Source: SG8-4 sp964598225 (lineage in GTDB: Bacteria; Planctomycetota; Phycisphaerae; Sedimentisphaerales; Anaerobacaceae). Taken from it: a stretch of 64,000 bases of DNA. Shown in pieces: positions 50,649 to 58,266 of the stretch. The notes below the pieces were generated by a model. It saw only the letters and a list, made by a program, of their open reading frames with translations. It made no database searches and was not told where the DNA came from. Every line of letters starts with the position of its first letter. Within the stretch, counting starts at the first letter, position 1. The stretch spans positions 1 through 64,000 of the forward strand of contig CAZRBG010000023.1 in the NCBI GenBank assembly GCA_964598225.1, written 5' to 3'. The position numbers and the translations under genes are program-made.

Positions 50649-52028
50649 TTATTGCATCCAATGCTTTTCTATCTCCTCCAGCGTTTTGCCCTTGGTTTCG
50701 GGAACGAATCGCCAGACGAAGGCCAGCAGAACGACGCAGAAGCCGCCGTAGAGCCAGAATGGGAAGGCGTGACGGAGCTTGTCGATGAGCCATGCGTTCT
50801 CGTCCATCATGGGAAACGTCTGAGAGATGATGTAATTTGCGACCCACAGGCACACGGTAGCAATCGCCATCGCTCTGCCGCGAATCCGTGTGGGGAATAT
50901 CTCCGACAAAATTACCCAGGTTACCGGCCCGACCGACAGGGCGAAGCAGGCGATGTAGCCGAGAATGAACAGCAGCAGCCACAGTTCCGTTCTATCAAAG
51001 TACGCCGCCAGCCCCATCGCCAGCAGCGCCAGGCCCATCCCGGCAGAGCCGACCATCATCAAAGGCTTGCGGCCCCATCGATCCACCGTCCAGATGGCGA
51101 GTATTGTGAAACTGAGGTTCACCGCCCCTACTATCACAGTCTGAAGGAGTGCGGCGTTTGTCTCCGACCCCATTTTTTTGAAAATTTCCGTGCCGAAGTA
51201 CAAAAAGACGTTGATTCCCGTAACCTGCTGCAGGACCGCAAGCACGATCCCGATTACCAGTACGATTTTCATGCCCGGCTGAAATAACTGCCTGATCGAA
51301 CCGCTTTCGTGAGCGATGGCGTCCTTGATCTCGATCAGCTCGGCATCGGCGTAGGCCGGCCCGTCGACGCGAGCCAGAATCTCCCGGGCCTCGTCGCTGC
51401 GTTTTTGCTTGGCCAGCCAGCGGGGGCTTTCCGGCACGAAGAAAAGCAGTACGAGCAACAACAGCGCCGGCAATGACTCCGAGCCGAACATCCATCTCCA
51501 GCCGAACTGTTCGTTCCACGCCGCATCGCCCTGCCCGGCGATAAAGTAATTTGCGAAATAGACGACCAGAAATCCGGTCACGATAGCGAATTGATTGACC
51601 GAGACCATGCGCCCCCTGATTTCGGCCGGACTTATCTCAGCGATATACATCGGGGCCGACAGCGCCGCCGCTCCGACGCCGACTCCGCCGACCATGCGAA
51701 AAATGATGAAGGTTGTGATATGTCTGGGCAACGCCGTTCCGATGGCCGAGATAAAGAAAAGGATCGCCGAGACTATGAGCACTTTCTTCCGGCCCAGCCG
51801 GTCGCTGAGCACGCCGGCAAAAGCGGCACCGAGCGCGCAGCCGAGAAGCGCGCAGCCGGTAGCCCAGCCCTCAGCGCGGGCGCTGAGTTCAAAATGTTCC
51901 TTCAGCGGCCCGATAGCCCCGTTGATGACGCCGGTGTCGTAGCCGAACAGCAGGCCGCCGAGAGCGGCCACCAGACAAACCAGCAGTACGTAGGCCCTGC
52001 TACCCGTTTCCGATTGTCTATCGACCAT
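50649..52028 (-). CDS. Sugar porter family MFS transporter
   Basis: A 459-residue transporter of the sugar porter family (XylE/GLUT-like) with 12 membrane segments. Motifs: ALGGLLFGYDTGVINGA, LSDRLGRKKVLIVSA, PMYIAEISPAEIRGRMVS, VPESPRWLAKQ, LQQVTGINVFLYFGTEIF, DRWGRKPLMMVGS, GPVTWVILSEIFPTRIRGRA and PETKGKTLEEIE. The QQVTGIN and PETKGK motifs are diagnostic. It probably imports a hexose or pentose with protons. A 128-bp hairpin element lies just upstream of its start. Confidence 0.93.
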   Translation of the reverse strand: MVDRQSETGSRAYVLLVCLVAALGGLLFGYDTGVINGAIGPLKEHFELSARAEGWATGCALLGCALGAAFAGVLSDRLGRKKVLIVSAILFFISAIGTALPRHITTFIIFRMVGGVGVGAAALSAPMYIAEISPAEIRGRMVSVNQFAIVTGFLVVYFANYFIAGQGDAAWNEQFGWRWMFGSESLPALLLLVLLFFVPESPRWLAKQKRSDEAREILARVDGPAYADAELIEIKDAIAHESGSIRQLFQPGMKIVLVIGIVLAVLQQVTGINVFLYFGTEIFKKMGSETNAALLQTVIVGAVNLSFTILAIWTVDRWGRKPLMMVGSAGMGLALLAMGLAAYFDRTELWLLLFILGYIACFALSVGPVTWVILSEIFPTRIRGRAMAIATVCLWVANYIISQTFPMMDENAWLIDKLRHAFPFWLYGGFCVVLLAFVWRFVPETKGKTLEEIEKHWMQ

Positions 52029-52048
52029 TTACAATCCTCTGTCTATTA

Positions 52049-52176
52049 GAGTGTGTGTGAGAAGTCGTCTTGTCGTAGCGGGGGCGTCTCGCCCTTGTTC
52101 GAGGCCGGGACGGCCTCGGGACGCAAGGGCGAGACGCCCTCGCCACGGTATTCGTGTTACTTCTCATACACACTCT
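52049..52176. repeat. 128-bp long imperfect hairpin upstream of the sugar porter gene
   Basis: Outer arms AGAGTGTGTGTGAGAAGT and ACTTCTCATACACACTCT enclose an inner pair GGGCGTCTCGCCCTTG/CAAGGGCGAGACGCCC and a central GAGGCCGGGACGGCCTC hairpin. A related inner core occurs at 61373-61450. Confidence 0.85.
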
Positions 52177-52205
52177 TGCTACCTTTTCTAAACGATGTTC
52201 TTTGG

Positions 52206-54383
52206 TTAATCGGCCGGCGTAATCTTGAAATCCCGCAGGCTTCGGACTTTGTTGCCTTCGCGTGTGACCAGTTCGGCGACAAGCTCGTACTGTCCTTCTT
52301 CCTGCGGAAACTCCTGGTCGAAGGTCAGTATTTCTCTTTCGAGCGAAGCGACTTCGCAATTCCTGTTCTGTTCACTGACCACCTCGGAGTCTTTTTGAAT
52401 GGTAATGCGAATATTCCCTTTCCACGTTCGATACAGGTCGTTTATGACGAATATCTTGATTTCCTGCGTTGTGCCGGCGGCAACCTCGTTCTGCCAGAAG
52501 TCGATCATCAGACCCACGGGTGAAAAAGCATCTCGGACATACTTCTCGAAGTGCGGCTCGAACGTCAACTTCTCCAGATCGATGAAATGGTCGCTCGTGG
52601 CGCCGCCCTCCGGCCTGGGTTTATCTCCGGCGCGGGAGTAGCCTAGTCCGCAGAAATGCAGCACCCCGGCGCACTCGCGATGGCAGCGCCAGAACTCGGT
52701 CAGGGCGGCAAGATACTTCGCATACAGCGTCCGTCGCTGCTCCGTCGTGGAATCCGGTCCCAGCAGCTTCTCGTACACTTTTTCCGTCAGGCAGGTGGGT
52801 GTGCCGTCGCGATTCAGCCAGAGCCAGGCGTACTCGTTGTTGATGATGGGCAAGTCGAACTTACGCTGAGCGCCCCGCAGGCGGGGAATGCCGGATATGT
52901 TTGCCATGCTCTCAAGACCGTTAAAGTCCGATCCGCCCCAGGACGGATTGTAGAACTTAATGAACAGGTATGGATGAGACTCAACGCAATCGGACTTACT
53001 CTGCGGCTCGGCCCAGCCGTTATCCCAGGGCCGCTTGGACAAATCCAGGTCTCTCACCGCCCGGATTGCCTCGCCCGTCTCATCTGTGACGCTTTCATTT
53101 TGCGCATCCCAGATTACCACGCACGGATGATTCCATCGCTCGCGCATCCACTCTTTGTATTCGGGTATGATCTTTTCGCTGACGGGGTCTTCGGGCGCCT
53201 TGCTGAGCAGCCAGATGGGGAATTCATCCTGAATCAGAAATCCCTCCTCGTCGGCGATTTCGTACCACATTTCCGGCGGAAAGCCGATACAGTAGCGAAT
53301 CGAGTTCCAGTGCATGCTCTTGAACTTGCGATGTAGCCTGCGAACCCAGTCTTCTCGCCAGGGTTTGTCGCCGCGTTCGGCGTCCTCGAAGAAACGATAC
53401 GCGCATACGTTTGTGCCGCGCATGTAGTAGGGTTGTTCGTTCAGATAGGCCCGGCCCGATTCGGCGTCGAATCGGAACGACCGCATACCGAAGCGGGTGT
53501 GAACCTCGTCGCCTTCTGTTCGCAGCATCAGCTCGTACAGGAACGGATCTTCCGGCGTCCACAGGTGAGTTCGTGCAATCGGAATATCGAACGTAACGGT
53601 TCTTGCGCCGCCGATAGCAGCTCCCGCCAGGCCCATAGCGCCGCTGCGAACTGAATTGCCCGATTCGGCCTCTGTCAAACTGAAGTGGATGTGCAGCCCC
53701 TGAGCGTCAGGATCGATGTTTTCGATCTCAGCGACCACCTTGACTCTGCCGCTTATTATATCCGGCACCGTCTGGATATTGGCAATGTGCGGCGAACCGG
53801 TGAGGATCAGCTCCACAGAGTCGTATATGCCGGGTATATACAGGTACTTCTCGAAGTCCCAGCCGGTCGGCATACCTTCCGGCAGTGATTCGCGGTCGGC
53901 CCCGACTCGCACGATCAATTCGTTCCGCTGCCCCGAGCCTTTGAGCAGGCCCTTGACATTCAACAGGGCCGGAGTGAAGCAGGGCAGATGCTCGCCGACC
54001 ACCGAGCCGTTGAGAAAGACTTTCGTGCCGTATTTGGCCTTATAGATTTTCAGAATCGCAACATCCGGCACCGGGACATCCACTTCAAACGTCCGGCGAT
54101 ACCAGAACGCCTGTCTTCTCTCGCTCTTTTTGCCCACTTCCTCGAAGGCGGGCTCGGCCATATCGAGCAAGCCCGGCACGGGGACTTTGCGATCTGAACT
54201 CTCCGGAGCCGAATCCATCGAGCCCTGGGCGATCTCCCACATGCCGTTCAAGTTTACAACTGTCCTTTTGCCTGGACGGACTGGTTCAGCCGTTGTTTCT
54301 GTGGGTGTTTTCTGTTCGGGCGAACAACCGGACCAAACGAGTAATGCAATCACAACACAGACCAAGAATGAGCGCTTACGCAT
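52206..54383 (-). CDS. Glycoside hydrolase family 2 lipoprotein
   Basis: A 725-residue enzyme. The lipobox VWSGC with C20 marks a lipoprotein. A sugar-binding jelly-roll domain (about 40-200; WYRRTFEVDVP, YGTKVFLNGSVVGEH) is followed by an immunoglobulin-like domain (205-305; LWTPEDPFLYEL) and a TIM barrel (310-600; YYMRGTNVCAYRFFEDAERG). The acid/base is E430 in VVIWDAQNES and the likely nucleophile is E517 in PIINNEYAW. GH2 members are beta-galactosidases, beta-glucuronidases or mannosidases. The ATG at 54383 has AAAGGAG upstream and is preferred to one 30 nt earlier. It is likely co-transcribed with the UroD-family gene 44 bp upstream. Confidence 0.88.
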   Translation of the reverse strand: MRKRSFLVCVVIALLVWSGCSPEQKTPTETTAEPVRPGKRTVVNLNGMWEIAQGSMDSAPESSDRKVPVPGLLDMAEPAFEEVGKKSERRQAFWYRRTFEVDVPVPDVAILKIYKAKYGTKVFLNGSVVGEHLPCFTPALLNVKGLLKGSGQRNELIVRVGADRESLPEGMPTGWDFEKYLYIPGIYDSVELILTGSPHIANIQTVPDIISGRVKVVAEIENIDPDAQGLHIHFSLTEAESGNSVRSGAMGLAGAAIGGARTVTFDIPIARTHLWTPEDPFLYELMLRTEGDEVHTRFGMRSFRFDAESGRAYLNEQPYYMRGTNVCAYRFFEDAERGDKPWREDWVRRLHRKFKSMHWNSIRYCIGFPPEMWYEIADEEGFLIQDEFPIWLLSKAPEDPVSEKIIPEYKEWMRERWNHPCVVIWDAQNESVTDETGEAIRAVRDLDLSKRPWDNGWAEPQSKSDCVESHPYLFIKFYNPSWGGSDFNGLESMANISGIPRLRGAQRKFDLPIINNEYAWLWLNRDGTPTCLTEKVYEKLLGPDSTTEQRRTLYAKYLAALTEFWRCHRECAGVLHFCGLGYSRAGDKPRPEGGATSDHFIDLEKLTFEPHFEKYVRDAFSPVGLMIDFWQNEVAAGTTQEIKIFVINDLYRTWKGNIRITIQKDSEVVSEQNRNCEVASLEREILTFDQEFPQEEGQYELVAELVTREGNKVRSLRDFKITPAD

Positions 54384-54427
54384 TTGCGCAACTCCTTTCT
54401 CGTCGATCGACATACTAAATGCAAATT

Positions 54428-55735
54428 TTACGTCCCGGATTTTGCCTTCACGTCTCTGCCCAACGCCTCGAACATTGCCAGCACGTTTTCGGTCGGCGTA
54501 TTACACTGGATGTTGTGAATGGTGGCGAAGACAAAACCATTCTTACTGTTGAATATCCGAACGCGCTCGGCAACCTGCTCGCGCACCTGGTCGGGCTCGC
54601 CGAACGGCAGCGTTTTCTGCGTATCGATCCCTCCGCCCCAGAAGACTATTCGTCCGCCATATTTGTCAACGAGCCTCTGTGGGTCCATACCTTTCGCTGA
54701 GGTCTGAATGGGATTTAGAATGTCGAAGCCCGCTTCTATGAATCCTTCGATCAAAGGCTCGCAGCCGCCGCAGCAGTGCTTCATTGTCTTCCATTTCGTG
54801 TTGGCGTGAATCCAGTCGTTCAGCTTCTTGCTGTACGGCTGGTAAAGCTCGCGGTAGGTATCGAGACTACAGAACAGAGTATTCTGTGCGGCCAGGTCCG
54901 TCCCGTCGAGCCATACCGCACTCAGTCTGTTGCCGACGGCCTGGTGAATCATCTTGAGATTCTCAATTGCGATTTCCGCCTGGCCCGCGAACACCTCCTT
55001 GATATACTCTCTTCGAGAAACGGTGCTTATATACCACTCTTCGATATCGCGAATTCCTTTCGGGTGCTTGAGAAACGCCGCCGGCACCAGCGCGATGTCG
55101 CCGAAAGCCGTGCCGGGCAGGCCGGTCGTGATCGCCAGGTCCGTATTTTCATAAAGGTCGCGCGCCCGCTGTTCGCAGAGTTTCAGATCCTCCTCGCTGA
55201 GAAGGGAAAAATCCTCCAGATTATCTTCGGGATTCAATCTGGAATCATCAACAGGCTCCTGCCGAATAATGTCATCGAAGTAGAATCCGCCTTTCGGCAT
55301 ACGCCCCGACGGCGGTACCGACTTATCACCTTGCGGATACTGAACAATATCGCCGTCGGGTTCGGGCTCGGTGTTGAATTTTCCCGCGACGAGGACGTCT
55401 GTGCCGTCGAAAGTCCTCCACGGCTTCCAGTCGGCATTGGCAAATCCAAAATGGTTCTTCGGCCCCGGCAGATTCACGGTGTCGATGGCCAGCACCTGTT
55501 GCAGGTCGGCGGCAACCTCACCCAGCATTTGGTACGGCTCGGTCACCGTAACACGGGCGCCCGGCTTGTCAAGGCCGAGAGCCCGGCGCAGATTGGCGAT
55601 TACGCTGACGTGCGCCCCAGTGCCGAGCGTTCCGCCCAGATCGACCGGAACCCGGTCCACCTGTTCGTAATTCAGAGCTTTTCGCACCCGCTCTCGTGAA
55701 GTTATAGATGAACTTTTGCCGGGGTTGTCGCCCAT
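54428..55735 (-). CDS. Uroporphyrinogen decarboxylase-family (MtaA/CmuA-like) protein
   Basis: A 435-residue protein of the UroD/MtaA superfamily: SRERVRKALNYEQVDRVPVD at the N-terminus, WLDGTDLAAQNTLFCSLDTY, the metal-type motif KHCCGGCEPLIEGFIEAG (near 315-332), DILNPIQTSAKGMDP and FVFATIHNIQ. True HemE lacks this Cys-rich motif, so this is more likely a corrinoid or thiol methyltransferase-like enzyme or a member of the planctomycete expansion of this family. It is the first gene of a likely two-gene unit with the GH2 lipoprotein. The promoter and a palindrome lie just upstream. Confidence 0.75.
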   Translation of the reverse strand: MGDNPGKSSSITSRERVRKALNYEQVDRVPVDLGGTLGTGAHVSVIANLRRALGLDKPGARVTVTEPYQMLGEVAADLQQVLAIDTVNLPGPKNHFGFANADWKPWRTFDGTDVLVAGKFNTEPEPDGDIVQYPQGDKSVPPSGRMPKGGFYFDDIIRQEPVDDSRLNPEDNLEDFSLLSEEDLKLCEQRARDLYENTDLAITTGLPGTAFGDIALVPAAFLKHPKGIRDIEEWYISTVSRREYIKEVFAGQAEIAIENLKMIHQAVGNRLSAVWLDGTDLAAQNTLFCSLDTYRELYQPYSKKLNDWIHANTKWKTMKHCCGGCEPLIEGFIEAGFDILNPIQTSAKGMDPQRLVDKYGGRIVFWGGGIDTQKTLPFGEPDQVREQVAERVRIFNSKNGFVFATIHNIQCNTPTENVLAMFEALGRDVKAKSGT

Positions 55736-55782
55736 AACTAATCTCCATCAAAAATCTGCATTCCACGTTCCTGACGGCCGGC

Positions 55783-55811
55783 ATTCTACCACCTACCAGG
55801 CGACATTACAA
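55783..55811 (-). promoter_or_regulatory. Promoter of the UroD-family/GH2 unit
   Basis: On the - strand: -35 TTGTAA (55811-55806), 17-nt spacer, -10 TAGAAT (55788-55783), about 48 nt from the ATG. Confidence 0.5.
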
Positions 55812-55817
55812 ACGTTG

Positions 55818-55832
55818 TATTGGCGGCCAATA
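55818..55832. promoter_or_regulatory. 15-bp palindromic operator candidate
   Basis: TATTGGC-G-GCCAATA, a perfect 7+1+7 palindrome 6 bp upstream of the -35 of the UroD/GH2 promoter and 65 bp from the divergent chaperone promoter. Position fits an activator or repressor site. Confidence 0.45.
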
Positions 55833-55896
55833 ACCCGGAATTTGTGCAAGAGCCTTCTCAAGTATCCCGGCGACATGGACGATGACAATAAGTTGC

Positions 55897-55925
55897 TTGA
55901 CATTATGGTCGATTTCTGAGATAAT
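55897..55925 (+). promoter_or_regulatory. Promoter of the SurA/PrsA-like gene
   Basis: Perfect -35 TTGACA (55897-55902), 17-nt spacer, -10 GATAAT (55920-55925), about 63 nt from the ATG at 55989. Confidence 0.7.
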
Positions 55926-55988
55926 AATTAAGATCAAATCAGGATGTAGGGGCCTTTTTAGAATTTAACCCTCGAAAGGACATAAATT

Positions 55989-57050
55989 ATGCGAAATTGG
56001 ATATTTAGTGTGGGTTTGTTAGTCTGTTTTGTGGCTTTGACAGTCTTTTTCTGCCCAGGCTGCGGGTCCGAGGATCCTAACAGATCGAGCATCGACAAAT
56101 CTGAGCCGAACGCTGTCGCCGAGCCTGAGGTCGAGCCTGATACCCAGGGTGTCGCCGCTATTGTAAACGGCGTAAAAATCCTCGAAAGTGACGTCGAGAA
56201 GGTTATCAGGCCCAACCTTGACAAGCTTGCCGAGAAGACCAAGAACGCACCGGCCGGAACCGCTGAGAGCTATGCCGAGCAGTTCAGGCAATTGGCGCTG
56301 GAACAACTGATACGAAGAACTTTGCTCGACGAAAAGATACGCGAGGCAAAGATAGTAATCCCCGACCAGACGGTGAGGAGCCATATCCAGGAGATGGCTT
56401 CGGCACAAGGGATGACGGTCGCTGCTTTCGCCGAGGCCATGAAGCGGCAGGGCCGTACTATGGAGGACATAAAGAGGGAAGTACGCGCCGGGCTTGCCCG
56501 CAATCAGTTTATGGAACGTATATGGGAGGGCAAGATCGACGTCAGCGAACAAGAAGTGAGGAAGTACTACGAAGAAAACACCGAAGAATTCAACGTGCCC
56601 GAGTTGGTCAGGGCCAGTCATATTTTAATAACGCCCGAGACCGTCGGCGATCCGAACTCAATGGCAAAGGCCAGAGCAAAAGCCGAGGAACTACTGGCCG
56701 AACTCAAAGCAGGAGTCGATTTTGCCGAACTGGCTAAAGCTCATTCGGACTGCCCTTCGGCCTCGGGTGGCGGCGATCTGGGTTTCTTTCCCCGTGGAAA
56801 AACGACTCCGCCTTTCGAGAAAGCGGCCTTCGGGCTTAAGGTCGGCCAAATCAGCGACGTCGTAGAGACTGATTACGGATTGCACATCATTAAAGTTACC
56901 GACCGAAAGGAACCGAGCACCATAACATTCGAGCAGGCCAAAGAGCAGATAATAGAGAAGCTCACCGAAGAAAAGCAGCTCGAACTTGCCAATGATTATC
57001 TTGAAAAGCTCAAGGCCGAGGCGGAAATTGTCTATCCGTCAGAATCGTAA
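55989..57050 (+). CDS. SurA/PrsA-like peptidyl-prolyl isomerase
   Basis: A 353-residue exported chaperone. A signal sequence with a cysteine at 25 (FFCPGC, an atypical lipobox) is followed by an acidic linker, a SurA-N-like helical domain (about 50-200; VAAIVNGVKILESDVEKVIR, EQLIRRTLLDEKIREA), a parvulin domain (about 205-310; RASHILITPETV, FAELAKAHSDCPSASGGGDL, FFPRGKTTPPFEKAAFGLKV, YGLHIIKVTDR) and a C-terminal helix. It helps fold secreted or outer-membrane proteins. It is monocistronic with its own strong promoter. Confidence 0.9.
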   Translation: MRNWIFSVGLLVCFVALTVFFCPGCGSEDPNRSSIDKSEPNAVAEPEVEPDTQGVAAIVNGVKILESDVEKVIRPNLDKLAEKTKNAPAGTAESYAEQFRQLALEQLIRRTLLDEKIREAKIVIPDQTVRSHIQEMASAQGMTVAAFAEAMKRQGRTMEDIKREVRAGLARNQFMERIWEGKIDVSEQEVRKYYEENTEEFNVPELVRASHILITPETVGDPNSMAKARAKAEELLAELKAGVDFAELAKAHSDCPSASGGGDLGFFPRGKTTPPFEKAAFGLKVGQISDVVETDYGLHIIKVTDRKEPSTITFEQAKEQIIEKLTEEKQLELANDYLEKLKAEAEIVYPSES

Positions 57051-57150
57051 GGCGCAAATATTACGCGACCTTGTTACGGTCTGCAATTAACCAGAAAAGA
57101 ACCAGCCCCGTGTAGCGAGTGTGCTTCATGGTTATGGTTCCAGTGCGGAC

Positions 57151-57220
57151 TGTCATTCCTGCGAAGGCAGGAACCCAGATGCTCGCGAACAAATGGATTC
57201 CTGCCTTCGCAGGAATGACA
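57151..57220. repeat. 70-bp palindromic element, copy 2 (inverted relative to copy 1)
   Basis: Exactly 70 bp between TGTCATTCC and GGAATGACA. Its reverse complement matches 31778-31847 at nearly every position, including the loop (CATTTGTTC-CGAG). Confidence 0.88.
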
Positions 57221-57235
57221 ATAACCTACGGGTGG

Positions 57236-57285
57236 CAGCCTCAAGCTTGTCCCGCCGCGTGGCGGCGGGTCAGGCTTGGGGCTGG
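57236..57285. repeat. Hairpin between convergent chaperone and nagB genes
   Basis: CCTCAAGCTTGTCCCGCCGC and GGCGGCGGGTCAGGCTTGGG form an imperfect stem. It could end transcription from either side. Confidence 0.6.
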
Positions 57286-57318
57286 TTACTAACCGAAATT
57301 ACTCTTTCCCGCCGGCGG

Positions 57319-58131
57319 TTATTTGAGAAGCGTGGCGGGATCGAGATTTTCGGCTTCTATACCCTTGAAGTATTTCGCCGTGCCGACCTTTAATTCTATC
57401 GTGGCCTCTTCATCGCAAACGATAATTCCCGCCTCGTGCATTTGCAGCGCGCTGATCGTCCACATGTGATTTACACTTCCTTCTATGGCATGACGCAGCG
57501 CGTTGGCTTTGCTGTGCCCGTTGACTATGATCAGAACTTCCTCGGCGTCCATCACGGTGGCAACGCCGACGGTCAGAGCGGTCTTCGGCACCTTATTGAT
57601 GTCGTTGTCGAAAAACCTCGAATTGGCAACGATTGTGTCGTAGGTCAGTGTCTTGACGCGTGTCCTGGACTTCAACGATGAGCCCGGTTCGTTGAAGGCG
57701 ATATGGCCGTCCGGGCCGATCCCGCCGACGAAGAGCTTCACGCCGCCGTAGTCCTCGATCTTCTTTTCGTATCGCGCACACTCGGCCTCGAGATCGGAGG
57801 CGTTTCCGTCGAGAATGTTGACGTTTTCTTTCCTGATGTCAACGTGATTAAACAGGTTGTTCCACATGAACGAATGGTAGCTCTCCGGGTGGTCCTCCGG
57901 AATTTTCACGTATTCATCCATATTGAAAGTTACGACGTTCTCGAATGAGACAGTTCCCTTCTTGTTGAGCTCGATCAGTTCCTTGTACGCGCCCAGCGGC
58001 GAGGAACCCGTGGGAAGGCCGAGAACGAAAGGTTTGTCCTTGGTCGGCGCGAAATCGTTAATGCTCTTGACGATATAATTTGCGCACCATTGAGCCGCAA
58101 GGTCGTAGTTCGGTTCGATTATCACTCTCAT
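57319..58131 (-). CDS. nagB: Glucosamine-6-phosphate deaminase
   Basis: A 270-residue NagB that converts glucosamine-6-phosphate to fructose-6-phosphate and ammonia. Catalytic residues at the standard positions: D72 in VTFNMDEYV, and D141, H143 and E148 in GGIGPDGHIAFNEPGSS. GLPTGSSPLGAYKEL forms the phosphate loop and SRTRVKTLTYDTIVANSRFF follows. It is full length. It lies 135 bp downstream of the DUF4954 gene on the same strand, probably co-transcribed. It links amino-sugar use to glycolysis. Confidence 0.95.
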   Translation of the reverse strand: MRVIIEPNYDLAAQWCANYIVKSINDFAPTKDKPFVLGLPTGSSPLGAYKELIELNKKGTVSFENVVTFNMDEYVKIPEDHPESYHSFMWNNLFNHVDIRKENVNILDGNASDLEAECARYEKKIEDYGGVKLFVGGIGPDGHIAFNEPGSSLKSRTRVKTLTYDTIVANSRFFDNDINKVPKTALTVGVATVMDAEEVLIIVNGHSKANALRHAIEGSVNHMWTISALQMHEAGIIVCDEEATIELKVGTAKYFKGIEAENLDPATLLK

Positions 58132-58266
58132 AAATCTGTTTCTCCGTAAATCCTGTTCTTGTTGGATTCTTGCAGGAACACTTTTCCTGCTATGGGACGA
58201 AACAGAATCATAAGCGATTGAAGCGTATTTAGCAAAAGTTTTTAACCGCCGAGGTCTCGCCGCCTG

